From: RGUW01 sp040399325
GTDB lineage: Bacteria > Cyanobacteriota > Cyanobacteriia > PCC-6307 > Cyanobiaceae
Direction: 5' to 3'
Length of the DNA stretch: 21,139 nt
Assembly (NCBI GenBank): GCA_040399325.1
Contig: JBBASJ010000041.1
Location: 1-21,139, forward strand
In this document: positions 1 through 12,347 of the stretch, piece after piece
How positions within the stretch are numbered: the first letter of the stretch is position 1
Layout: every line of letters starts with the position of its first letter
Made by a program: the position numbers and the translations under genes
Notes under the pieces: generated by a model
The model's database searches: none
Seen by the model: the letters and a program-made list of their open reading frames with translations, nothing else
Told to the model about the DNA's origin: nothing

Positions 1-2039
1 ATCCACTGGCCGTCTTCGATCATCAACAGGGAGATGTCCTTGTTGATCTCGTGGGTTTCCTGGGGGATCCACAGCAGCGTGCCGCCCTTGCTGACCTCGT
101 AGCCGTTCTTGGCGCTACGGGCCTTCTTGATCGAGAGGCCGGGCGCGAAGCGCACGGTGCCACCGGTCTGGGTGCGGAAGCGGTCATCGGCCAGCTCAGC
201 GATCACCTCACCGGTACCGATCTTGCTGCCGGGAGCGGTGTTGAGGCGATAGCGGATGTTGTCTTTGCCCTCAAGGTGCCAGATCTCGCCCGAGTGGGTC
301 GATTCACCAACCAGCTTGCAGTCCTTGAGGGTGAGGCTGGCGGTGACGATCTGAACCTCGCGGGAGTCACCGGCCGATTCGCGCAGGCGCACGGCGCCGC
401 CGTACTCACTGACCAGACGACTCTCGGCCAGGACTTCACCGGTCTTGACCGCCTTGTTGCCCTTGACCACCGGCAGGGCATTGGGCGGCAGGTTGTACAC
501 GTCACCACTGAACACCCACAGCCGGCCCAGGCGCTGGGCCTTGAGGGTGATGTTGCCCTGACGGTCGGTGACCTCCTTGGGCTGAATGGCGTCCTCATAA
601 CGGACCTGGCCGGCCAGGTCACAGATCACATCCTTGGTCGCCTTCTCGACGCTCTTCTTGACAGCCGCGCCCGAGGAGATCTGGGCCAGGATGATGTCGT
701 TGGCGACGCTGTCGCCGTCGTTGACGAAGAGGATCGAACCGTTGGTGATGTCGAGCTTCTGGGGCTTGCCCTTGCCGCTTGGCTTGAGGGTCAGGCTGAA
801 GTCGGTCTCGGCGATCTGCGCCTCGACGCCGTGGGGGGTGCGGTAAGGGCGAACCCGGGCCTTGGGGCCGAATTCGACGACACCATCGACCTGGGAACGC
901 ACCACCCCGGTCTCAGCCGTGGACACACCACCGGTGTGGAAGGTGCGCATGGTGAGCTGGGTCCCGGGCTCACCGATCGACTGGGCCGCAATGATGCCGA
1001 CGGCTTCGCCCAGATCCACCAGCTCGTTGTGAGCCAGGGCCCAGCCATAGCACTTGCGGCAGACCGAGCGCGAAGCTTCGCAGGTGAGCGGTGAACGCAC
1101 CACAACGGTTCTGACGCCGGCGGCTTCGATCTGGCGGGAGAGAGGGGCGTCGATCTCACCATCGCGATCGACGATCACGGCGCCACTGGCATCGAGAACC
1201 GGCTCGGCGGCCAGGCGACCGATCAGCTTGCTGGCGTACTTGCCCTTGTCGTCGGCATCGATGGGGATGCCGCGGGTGGTGCCGCAATCGTCTTCACGCA
1301 CGATCACGTCCTGGGCGACATCCACCAGGCGGCGGGTCAGATAGCCGGAGTCAGCGGTGCGCAGGGCAGTGTCCACCAGGCCCTTGCGGGCGCCGTAGGA
1401 GCTGATCACGTACTCGGTGACCGTCAGACCCTCGCGGAAGTTGGTGCGAATCGGAAGGTCGATGATTTCGCCCTGGGGGTTGGCCATCAGGCCACGCATG
1501 CCCACCAGCTGACGCACCTGGGACATGTTGCCCCGGGCGCCCGAGTTGGCCATCATCCAGACCGAATTCAACGGGTCGTTCTCGTTGAAGTTGCGGCGCA
1601 CGGCCGCCACCAGACGCTCGTTGGTCTCGGTCCAGGTGTCGATCACCTTGGTGTGACGCTCCACCTCGGTGATTTCGCCGAGGCGGTAGCGCTCTTCGGT
1701 CTCGGTGATCTGCTGCTCGGCTTCCTCCAGCAGGGCCGCCTTGTCGCCGGGAATGCGCAGGTCGTCGACCGAGATCGAAACCGCCGCCTGGGTGGCGTAT
1801 CGGAAACCCAGATCCTTGAGATCGTCGGCCATCGACGCGGTGGCAGCCGTGCCGTGGTGTTTGTAGGCCCAGCCCACCAGATTGCGCAGGGCCTTCTTGT
1901 CGATCACCCGGTTGCGAAACGGGGGCGCCTGACGACTGAGGCTTTTGGCCGCCAGGGCCAGAGCCTCGGCAGCGGCAGCCTGCTCAGCAGCTTTCTTGCT
2001 GCCCTTCTTGCTGGTTTTCTTGGCGGGAGTGGCGGTCAT
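1..2039 (-). CDS. rpoC2: RNA polymerase beta' subunit, C-terminal part (RpoC2), 3' end missing
   Basis: This is the cyanobacterial/plastid-type C-terminal fragment of beta'. It pairs with RpoC1 to complete the polymerase active site, including the bridge helix and trigger loop. Translating the minus strand from ATG at 2039 gives an open frame of about 679 residues with no stop, running off the left edge of the window. A zinc-site cysteine set is visible: C252 (in REDDCGTT), C320, C327 and C330 (CEASRSVCRKC). The trigger-helix block GEAVGIIAAQSIGEPGTQ starts near residue 344 and ends in MRTFHTGG (364-371). After that the sequence enters the large SI3 insertion that cyanobacteria carry inside the trigger loop. 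Residues 1-30 are a Lys/Ala-rich tail that varies between species. The gene follows rpoC1 by 55 bp, with no evident Shine-Dalgarno. The full protein is normally about 1,350 residues, so roughly half is present. Confidence 0.97.
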   Translation of the reverse strand, partial: MTATPAKKTSKKGSKKAAEQAAAAEALALAAKSLSRQAPPFRNRVIDKKALRNLVGWAYKHHGTAATASMADDLKDLGFRYATQAAVSISVDDLRIPGDKAALLEEAEQQITETEERYRLGEITEVERHTKVIDTWTETNERLVAAVRRNFNENDPLNSVWMMANSGARGNMSQVRQLVGMRGLMANPQGEIIDLPIRTNFREGLTVTEYVISSYGARKGLVDTALRTADSGYLTRRLVDVAQDVIVREDDCGTTRGIPIDADDKGKYASKLIGRLAAEPVLDASGAVIVDRDGEIDAPLSRQIEAAGVRTVVVRSPLTCEASRSVCRKCYGWALAHNELVDLGEAVGIIAAQSIGEPGTQLTMRTFHTGGVSTAETGVVRSQVDGVVEFGPKARVRPYRTPHGVEAQIAETDFSLTLKPSGKGKPQKLDITNGSILFVNDGDSVANDIILAQISSGAAVKKSVEKATKDVICDLAGQVRYEDAIQPKEVTDRQGNITLKAQRLGRLWVFSGDVYNLPPNALPVVKGNKAVKTGEVLAESRLVSEYGGAVRLRESAGDSREVQIVTASLTLKDCKLVGESTHSGEIWHLEGKDNIRYRLNTAPGSKIGTGEVIAELADDRFRTQTGGTVRFAPGLSIKKARSAKNGYEVSKGGTLLWIPQETHEINKDISLLMIEDGQW

Positions 2040-2094
2040 GGCTGCCGGCGAATGAAGGTGAGGAAGGGGTATGGGTTGAACGTTCAGCCGGGTC

Positions 2095-3999
<1,905 letters not shown>

Positions 4000-4045
4000 C
4001 GGCTAAAGCTCGCGGCGATCGAGAGAGGAGAGGGATTACCGGGGA

Positions 4046-4062
4046 ACTGCCACAACGGCAGT
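4046..4062 (-). other. small hairpin in the rpoB-rpoC1 spacer
   Basis: The arms ACTGCC and GGCAGT (6 bp, perfect) enclose a 5-nt loop about 47 nt before the rpoC1 start codon. No T-tract follows on the minus strand, so it is not a rho-independent terminator. It could be an RNA-processing or pausing element within the operon, or chance in GC-rich DNA. Nearby at 4066-4082 the hexamer GCGATC occurs twice, 5 nt apart. Confidence 0.3.
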
Positions 4063-4090
4063 CCGCGATCAGTCAGCGATCAAACAACCA

Positions 4091-7381
<3,291 letters not shown>

Positions 7382-7592
7382 GCGGTGAACCTGCAGGAAC
7401 GGGTTTGACGTGTTGTTCGACATTGGCCAGCCGAGTGCCGGCAGCCGGGCGTGTGGACGGGCGGGGAAACACAGGAACAGCCGCTCCTCCACAGGGGGGA
7501 ACGGCGGCCCGGGCTGGACCCTCTATCCGACTCGCTTCAGGGCTGCAGGCGTGGTCAACAAGGAACGCTTCAGCGTCCAGGCCAATGGAACA
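7382..7592 (-). promoter_or_regulatory. tatD-rpoB spacer / rpoB leader
   Basis: This 211-bp stretch between the tatD stop and the chosen rpoB start is the longest spacer in the rpsT-to-rpoC2 run, so a promoter or leader for the polymerase genes may lie here. The minus strand has TATGAT overlapping the tatD stop codon (about 7593-7600), but no good -35 at 16-18 nt. A strong Shine-Dalgarno-like GGAGG (7490-7486, minus) has no start codon at proper distance. Two in-frame alternative rpoB starts fall inside it (7423, 7492). I see no convincing terminator. Confidence 0.3.
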
Positions 7593-8387
7593 TCATACAT
7601 TGTGAAGGGCCAAGCCAAACAGGGCTGCGGCATTGGAAGTGCTGGTATTGGCCACCTGCTCGAGCGGCTCCATCCTGAGTTCTGCCACCCGGGCGGCGAC
7701 GGCGGCGACGTAAGCCGGCTCGTTGCGTTTGCCACGCCGCGGCACAGGGGCCAGAAAGGGGCAATCGGTCTCGACCAGATAACGGTCAGCCGGCACGACC
7801 CTGGCGCAGGTGTGGGTGTCGTCGGCCTTCGGAAAGGTGACCACGCCGCTGAAGCTGATGTAGAAACCGAGCTCCAGGAACGCTTCCATCTCGGCAGGGG
7901 TACCGCCCCAGCAGTGCATCACACCGCGGGGACAGGTGCCCCGCTCAGCGCGGGTGCGCAGCAGATCCAGCATGGGCCCGGCGGCGTCACGGCAATGCAC
8001 GATCACGGGTAGATCGAGTTCGCAGGCCAGATCGAGTTGGGGTTGCAGCACCGTGAGCTGCTCCTCAAGATTCTGATCCCTGAACAGATCCAGTCCCAGC
8101 TCTCCGATGGCCACCACACGGCTGTCGGCGCGGGCCGCATCGCGCAGCACGTCCCCGGTGTCGGGAGCCCAGTGCTCGGTGTCGAGCGGATGGACGCCCA
8201 CCGAGTAGCGCATTTCAGGGAATCGATCGGCCAGCGCCCGGATGGCGGGAATCTCCGACGGTTCAACGCACGCGTGGACGAGGGCCCGAACACCGGCCTC
8301 ACGCCAACGCTGGGCAACCGCATCGAGGTCCGCATCAAAATTGCGAAACACGATGTGGCAGTGGGAATCAATCAGCGGTGCCGTCAT
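7593..8387 (-). CDS. tatD: TatD-family metal-dependent deoxyribonuclease
   Basis: The 264-residue protein has the TIM-barrel amidohydrolase fold of the TatD/YcfH family. These are Mg-dependent 3'-5' DNases/hydrolases, mostly cytoplasmic, linked to DNA repair and turnover. Metal-site signatures are all present in order: DSHCH (H9, H11), GELGLD (E96), IVHCRDA (H131), MHCWGG (H158) and ETDCPFL (D208), followed by RRGKRNEP. The length is normal for the family. It sits 48 bp behind rpsT and about 210 bp ahead of rpoB, and this linkage is kept in picocyanobacteria. The gene name is by family; orthologues in cyanobacteria are rarely characterised, so the precise substrate is unknown. Confidence 0.95.
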   Translation of the reverse strand: MTAPLIDSHCHIVFRNFDADLDAVAQRWREAGVRALVHACVEPSEIPAIRALADRFPEMRYSVGVHPLDTEHWAPDTGDVLRDAARADSRVVAIGELGLDLFRDQNLEEQLTVLQPQLDLACELDLPVIVHCRDAAGPMLDLLRTRAERGTCPRGVMHCWGGTPAEMEAFLELGFYISFSGVVTFPKADDTHTCARVVPADRYLVETDCPFLAPVPRRGKRNEPAYVAAVAARVAELRMEPLEQVANTSTSNAAALFGLALHNV

Positions 8388-8435
8388 GGCAGCTGAACAT
8401 CACGGCGCCGCACCATGGTGGCGTAGGCAGGACTC

Positions 8436-8741
8436 TCAGACCTGGGCAACCGCGGGCTCAATCGCCTTCTTGACCGCAGCGCTGAGGCGAGATTTCTGGT
8501 TGGCGCCGGTGTTGCGGTGCAGCACGCCAACCTTGACGGCCTTGTCGATCTTGCTGAAGGCCGCGCTCATGGTCTTCTGCACAGCCTCCTTGGCGTCATT
8601 GCCCGGCTCCTGGCTGTAGGCCGAGCAGGCGGTCAGGCAGCGCTTCATCAGGGTGCGCAGGGCCGATTTATAGGTGCGGTTGCGCAGACGGTTGCGCTCG
8701 GCCACCAGGATGCGTTTTTTCGAGGACTTGTTATTGGCCAC
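8436..8741 (-). CDS. rpsT: 30S ribosomal protein S20
   Basis: S20 is a primary binding protein of 16S rRNA that holds the 5' domain and helix 44 in the small subunit. The 101-residue product is highly basic (MANNKSSKKRILVAERNRLR) with the family's three-helix pattern and Ser/Ala/Lys-rich core. The start codon is GTG at 8741 (GTG GCC AAT AAC), as is common for rpsT, and no clear Shine-Dalgarno precedes it. It heads the minus-strand run rpsT-tatD-rpoB-rpoC1-rpoC2 and is divergent from hisD. Confidence 0.97.
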   Translation of the reverse strand: MANNKSSKKRILVAERNRLRNRTYKSALRTLMKRCLTACSAYSQEPGNDAKEAVQKTMSAAFSKIDKAVKVGVLHRNTGANQKSRLSAAVKKAIEPAVAQV

Positions 8742-8892
8742 AGGCGATCAGACGCGGAGCACGGCAAACAAAAATCCTACCCTCTTGCAGGGCACCCCGC
8801 TGCTTCAGTGCCTCTGCCACTGCACGCACGCCTGAGCTGCCGTCACGCCTTAGGTTGAAGCCTCCGCACTCCCGGTGCCTGCAGCCTGCGCG
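8742..8892. promoter_or_regulatory. divergent rpsT/hisD promoter region
   Basis: This 151-bp spacer separates the divergently read rpsT and hisD, so promoters for both should be here. On the minus strand a -10-like TAGGAT (8779-8774) lies about 33 nt before the rpsT start in a locally A/T-rich patch. No matching -35 is clear. On the plus strand TAGGTT near 8851 is a weak -10 candidate for hisD. These calls rest on eye inspection only. Confidence 0.3.
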
Positions 8893-10215
8893 ATGGTCGT
8901 CTCCTCCACGCCCCCGACGAACGCCGCCACCATCGCCTGTCTGCACGACAGCCGGGAGGCCACCAGCAGGCTCACGGCCATCGCCGAGCGCACCGGTGGA
9001 ACCCAGATGGCTGCAGCCGCCGCGAGTGTCGAGTCGATCGTGCGCCAGGTGGTTGAGCAGGGTGATCAGGCGCTGCTGGAGCTGAGCGAGCGCTTTGACG
9101 GGGTACGGCCCGATCCCCTTCGCATTCCGGCGGCGCGCCTCAGGCAGGCCTGGGAAGCCTGCAGCGCCGACCTCAGGGATGCGCTGTTGCTGGCGCACCG
9201 CCGCATTCTCGATTTCCACCAACGCCAGATGCCGTCGGATCTGTGCGTGACCGGGCCCCACGGCGAACAGCTGGGTCGCCGCTGGCGGCCGGTAGAGCGT
9301 GCCGGGCTCTACGTGCCCGGCGGCAGGGCCAGCTACCCCAGCACCGTGCTGATGAATGCCGTGCCGGCCAAGGTGGCCGGAGTCAAACGCGTCGTGATGG
9401 TCACCCCGCCCGGCCCTGGCGGCGAGCCGGATCCCACCGTGCTGGCGGCGGCCCATCTGGCAGGCATCGATGAGGTGTATCGCGTCGGGGGGGCCCAGGC
9501 GATCGCCGCCCTGGCCTACGGAACCGAAACGATTCCTCGGGTCGACGTGATCACCGGACCCGGCAACCTCTACGTCACCATGGCCAAGAAACTGGTCTTC
9601 GGTCGGGTGGCGATCGATTCGCTGGCGGGGCCCAGCGAAGTGCTGGTGATTGCCGATGGGACGGCCGACCCGGATCTGGTGGCCGCCGACCTGCTGGCCC
9701 AGGCCGAACACGATCCGCTGGCAGCGGCGATCCTGCTGACCACCAGCAGCGATCTGGCGGCAGCCATGCCGGCCGCCCTGGAAGCCCAGCTGCAGGATCA
9801 CCCCCGTGCAGCGATCACCCGTCAGGCTCTGCGCGACTGGGGATTGATCGTGGTCTGCAGCGATCTGGAAGAGGCGGCTGCCCTGAGCGACAGCTTTGCT
9901 CCCGAGCACCTGGAACTGCTGGTGAACCAGCCCGAGCCTCTGGCCGATCGGATCAACCATGCTGGGGCGATCTTCATGGGCCCGCACACCCCTGAAGCGG
10001 TGGGCGATTACCTGGCCGGGCCCAACCACACGCTGCCCACCAGCGGTACGGCCCGCTTTGCCGGGGCCCTGAGCGTCGAGACCTTTTTGCGCCACACCAG
10101 CCTGATCCGGTTCAACCGGGCAGCACTGGACGCCACTGGGCCCGCCGTGGTCACCCTGGCCGAAAGCGAGGGCCTGCACAGCCACGCCGAATCGGTGCGC
10201 CGGCGGCTGGGATGA
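8893..10215 (+). CDS. hisD: histidinol dehydrogenase
   Basis: HisD catalyses the last two steps of histidine biosynthesis, the NAD-dependent four-electron oxidation of L-histidinol to L-histidine, in the cytoplasm as a Zn-dependent dimer. Family blocks are all present: YVPGGRASYPSTVLMNA (140-156), VGGAQAIAALAYGT (198-211), TGPGNLYV (221-228), DSLAGPSEV (242-250), FAPEHLEL (335-342) and EGLHSHAESV (426-435). By alignment with E. coli HisD, the Zn ligands are Q270, H273, D372 and H431, and the catalytic pair is E338/H339. I use ATG at 8893 (440 residues); an in-frame GTG at 8875 adds six residues and cannot be excluded. It stands alone in the window, convergent with rpiA, so it is not in a his operon, as is usual for cyanobacteria. 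Confidence 0.97.
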   Translation: MVVSSTPPTNAATIACLHDSREATSRLTAIAERTGGTQMAAAAASVESIVRQVVEQGDQALLELSERFDGVRPDPLRIPAARLRQAWEACSADLRDALLLAHRRILDFHQRQMPSDLCVTGPHGEQLGRRWRPVERAGLYVPGGRASYPSTVLMNAVPAKVAGVKRVVMVTPPGPGGEPDPTVLAAAHLAGIDEVYRVGGAQAIAALAYGTETIPRVDVITGPGNLYVTMAKKLVFGRVAIDSLAGPSEVLVIADGTADPDLVAADLLAQAEHDPLAAAILLTTSSDLAAAMPAALEAQLQDHPRAAITRQALRDWGLIVVCSDLEEAAALSDSFAPEHLELLVNQPEPLADRINHAGAIFMGPHTPEAVGDYLAGPNHTLPTSGTARFAGALSVETFLRHTSLIRFNRAALDATGPAVVTLAESEGLHSHAESVRRRLG

Positions 10216-10251
10216 CGACTGGGCTGACGGCTGGGCTGACGGGACGTCAGC
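10213..10251. repeat. 12-bp tandem repeat and hairpin at the hisD/rpiA convergent junction
   Basis: Beginning at the hisD stop codon, the unit TGACGACTGGGC (10213-10224) is followed by TGACGGCTGGGC (10225-10236) and a third partial copy TGACGG. The third copy also forms a perfect 7-bp stem, GCTGACG / CGTCAGC (10235-10241 with 10245-10251), with a 3-nt loop. The right arm covers the copy of the rpiA stop codon. It has no T-tract, so a bidirectional terminator role is only a possibility. The same hairpin recurs at 10390-10406 in the duplicated flank. Confidence 0.6.
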
Positions 10252-10273
10252 GCTTCACCAGATCGCGCACACC
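10219..10273. repeat. 55-bp exact duplicate, left flank of the N gap
   Basis: This 55-bp sequence is base-for-base identical to 10374-10428 on the other side of the gap. It ends directly at the first N. It includes the last 27 nt of rpiA (stop codon at 10247-10249 in this copy). The likely origin is terminal overlap of two contigs, not a biological repeat. Confidence 0.9.
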
Positions 10274-10373
10274 NNNNNNNNNNNNNNNNNNNNNNNNNNN
10301 NNNNNNNNNNNNNNNNNNNNNNNNNNNNNNNNNNNNNNNNNNNNNNNNNNNNNNNNNNNNNNNNNNNNNNNNN
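10274..10373. other. assembly gap, exactly 100 N
   Basis: A run of exactly 100 undetermined bases, the conventional placeholder for a gap of unknown size. Because both flanks carry the same 55 bp, the true gap is probably negative: the contigs overlap. Collapsing the duplicate places the hisD stop 31 bp from the rpiA stop. No gene needs to be missing here. Confidence 0.95.
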
Positions 10374-10428
10374 CTGGGCTGACGGCTGGGCTGACGGGAC
10401 GTCAGCGCTTCACCAGATCGCGCACACC
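10374..10428. repeat. 55-bp exact duplicate, right flank of the N gap
   Basis: Identical to 10219-10273 and starting directly at the last N. It holds the true 3' end of rpiA (stop codon at 10402-10404). Confidence 0.9.
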
Positions 10429-11115
10429 GGCCACGCCATCGTTGACCTCGCCCACCAGCACCTGATCGGTGAGGTTCACGAACAAGCCGTTTTCGAGGAC
10501 CCCTGGAAGGTTGTTGATCTCCTGCTCAAGCGCCGCCGGATCGGCGATCCCATCGGCGAATCGGACGTCGAGCACCAGGTTGCCCTGGTCGGTGACCACG
10601 GGGCCGGCCTTTTTGACAGCCATGCGCAACTGGGCTTCACCCCCCATGGCCGCAAGCTGAGCCTGAACCTGGCGCCAGGCACCGGGCAGCACTTCGACCG
10701 GCAGCAGAAAGCCCAGATTGAGCCGATCGACCAGTTTGGTGGAGTCGACCACCACCACAAACCGCTCGGCGCGGCGGGCCACCAGCTTTTCCTGCACATG
10801 GCAGGCGCCGCCACCTTTGATCAACTGAAAACCGGGATCGACCTCATCAGCACCGTCAATGGCCAGATCGATGCGGTCGATGGCATTGAGGCTTTTGAGC
10901 GGGATCCCGAGCTCAGCCGCCAGAACCTCGCCCTGAAAAGAGGTGGTCACCCCAGTGATGTCATGCAAATCACCCTGCTTGAGTCGGGCCCCCAAGGCCT
11001 GAATCATGAGCGCGGCGGTGGAGCCCGAGCCCAGGCCAACCACCATCCCGCTGCGGATCTGCTCGGTGGCGGCCAGGGCGACGGCCTGTTTCATCTGGTC
11101 CTGCAGATCAGCCAT
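10402..11115 (-). CDS. rpiA: ribose-5-phosphate isomerase A
   Basis: RpiA interconverts ribose 5-phosphate and ribulose 5-phosphate, serving both the Calvin cycle and the oxidative pentose phosphate pathway in a cyanobacterium. With the ATG at 11115 the product has 237 residues (MADLQDQMKQ), normal for the family. Visible signatures are the phosphate loop GLGSGST (27-33), the catalytic DGADEVD (87-93), KGGGACHVQEKLV (100-112) with the catalytic base E109 by family alignment, and the C-terminal LTDQVLVG. A longer frame from TTG at 11154 would begin inside the loop of an inverted repeat and adds a non-conserved stretch, so I reject it. It is downstream of the HtrA gene on the same strand. Confidence 0.96.
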   Translation of the reverse strand: MADLQDQMKQAVALAATEQIRSGMVVGLGSGSTAALMIQALGARLKQGDLHDITGVTTSFQGEVLAAELGIPLKSLNAIDRIDLAIDGADEVDPGFQLIKGGGACHVQEKLVARRAERFVVVVDSTKLVDRLNLGFLLPVEVLPGAWRQVQAQLAAMGGEAQLRMAVKKAGPVVTDQGNLVLDVRFADGIADPAALEQEINNLPGVLENGLFVNLTDQVLVGEVNDGVAGVRDLVKR

Positions 11116-11136
11116 CGGTCGCCGGGAGGTCAGGAG

Positions 11137-11165
11137 GGAGCGCGACCGTAGCAAGGTCGCGCTCC
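11137..11165 (-). promoter_or_regulatory. strong inverted repeat between htrA and rpiA
   Basis: A perfect 11-bp stem, GGAGCGCGACC (11137-11147) and GGTCGCGCTCC (11155-11165), encloses a 7-nt loop. On the minus strand it begins 5 nt after the htrA stop and ends 21 nt before the rpiA ATG. No T-tract follows, so it does not meet the usual rho-independent pattern. It may attenuate or separate expression of htrA and rpiA, or protect the 3' end of the upstream message. Confidence 0.6.
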
Positions 11166-11170
11166 GGCGT

Positions 11171-12343
11171 CTAACCGGCGTGGGGCAGGGCTGCCGGTGA
11201 GATCGACAGGTGCAGTTCGCTCTGACCGCGGATCACGGTGAGGTCGAGGGGCTGGCCCACGGCAGCGTGTTCGACCTGACGCAGCAGATCGCGGGGTTCG
11301 TTGACGGGCTGGTCATCCATCGACACGACAAGATCACCGCGCCGCAGGCCCGTCTTCTCGGCGGGGCTGCCCTCGATCACCCGCTGCACCAGGGCGCCAT
11401 CACGCTCGGGGAGCTGCAACAGGGCGTCGGGATCGCGGTTGTTGTCGCGGGCGCGGCGGGCCGTCAGCGGCACCAGCTGCAGGCCCAGGTAGGGATGGAC
11501 CACCACACCACCGGAGCTGAGCTGGGCCGCGACCCCTCTGGCCAGGTTGATCGGGATGGCGAAGCCGAGGCCCGCGCCGGGGCCCGAACGCACCAGGGTG
11601 TTGATGCCCACCACCTCACCGGCGGCGTTGATCAACGGTCCGCCCGAATTGCCGGGATTGATCGCGGCATCGGTCTGAATCAGGTCGAGCCGCTTGTCGG
11701 CAAAACCCAGCAGGTTGATGTCACGGTGCAGGCTGCTGATGATGCCCAGGGTGACCGTTCGCTCCAGTCCATAGGGACTGCCGAGGGCAATGGCCCAGTC
11801 GCCGACTTCGAGTGCTTCGGAATCCCCGAGACGCGCCGCCTGCAGGGCCGACCCACCCCTGATCCGCACCACCGCCAGGTCGGTGACCGGGTCGGACCCG
11901 ACCACCTCGCCATCGAGCTGCCGACCGTCGGCCAGCGTGACCTCAACCCGCTCCACCTGGTCGACAACGTGGGCATTGGTCAGCACGAGCCCCTGTTGGC
12001 CGTCAAAGACAACGCCCGACCCCTGTCCCCGCTCGCGCAGCGATCCCGGATCGCCGAACAGGTCGCGCAACATCGGATCCAGCAGGGCCGGATCAAACGA
12101 CTGGGGTGCCAACGAGCGCTCGGTGTCGATGCGCACCACCGCCGGCGCCGCCTCGCGGGCGGCAGCCGCCACGAAGCTATGGACGGCAGTCACAGGCGCG
12201 AGCTCTTCGGCGCTGGCTGCAGCAGGCAGGCCGAGGCCAACCACCAGGCCCCCGAGCGCGGCGAGGAGCACGACGAATGACGCGGCGCGTGACACGGCGC
12301 GTGTCACCCCGGGCAACCCAGCCATTGGACGACGTATCGGCAT
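11171..12343 (-). CDS. HtrA/Deg-type trypsin-like serine protease with one PDZ domain
   Basis: This is a secreted or membrane-anchored quality-control protease of the Deg/HtrA family. The 390-residue product from ATG at 12343 has a twin-arginine-containing N-terminus and a hydrophobic stretch (21-45) ending AAASA-EE, consistent with a signal peptide. The chymotrypsin-fold domain carries the full triad: H125 (TNAHVV), D155 (DPVTDLAV) and S233 (NPGNSGGP). One PDZ domain covers about 285-385 (PYLGLQL, GSPAEKTGLRRGDLV). Cyanobacteria have three such paralogues (HtrA, HhoA, HhoB); I cannot say which this is from sequence alone, so no symbol is given. A longer frame from 12439 would overlap the upstream gene. 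Its ATG lies 4 nt after the stop of the metallophosphoesterase gene, so translation is probably coupled. Confidence 0.95.
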   Translation of the reverse strand: MPIRRPMAGLPGVTRAVSRAASFVVLLAALGGLVVGLGLPAAASAEELAPVTAVHSFVAAAAREAAPAVVRIDTERSLAPQSFDPALLDPMLRDLFGDPGSLRERGQGSGVVFDGQQGLVLTNAHVVDQVERVEVTLADGRQLDGEVVGSDPVTDLAVVRIRGGSALQAARLGDSEALEVGDWAIALGSPYGLERTVTLGIISSLHRDINLLGFADKRLDLIQTDAAINPGNSGGPLINAAGEVVGINTLVRSGPGAGLGFAIPINLARGVAAQLSSGGVVVHPYLGLQLVPLTARRARDNNRDPDALLQLPERDGALVQRVIEGSPAEKTGLRRGDLVVSMDDQPVNEPRDLLRQVEHAAVGQPLDLTVIRGQSELHLSISPAALPHAG

Positions 12344-12347
12344 GGAA

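Noticed and set aside
51..1094. 347-codon plus-strand open frame
   Set aside because: It is antisense to rpoC2, whose minus frame is fully open with clear motifs. Long antisense frames are expected in high-G+C coding DNA.
7593..7620. TATGAT at the end of tatD as an rpoB promoter
   Set aside because: No acceptable -35 at 16-18 nt; kept only as a remark in the leader entry.
8731..10185. 484-codon minus-strand open frame
   Set aside because: Antisense shadow of hisD; Gly/His/Gln-rich composition typical of reverse-frame translation.
10219..10428. 55-bp direct repeats as attachment sites of a small element
   Set aside because: They touch the N run exactly on both sides and carry the same rpiA end; contig overlap explains this better.
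10402..11154. Longer rpiA from a TTG start at 11154
   Set aside because: The start would lie in the loop of the inverted repeat and adds a non-conserved arginine-rich stretch; ATG at 11115 gives the normal length.
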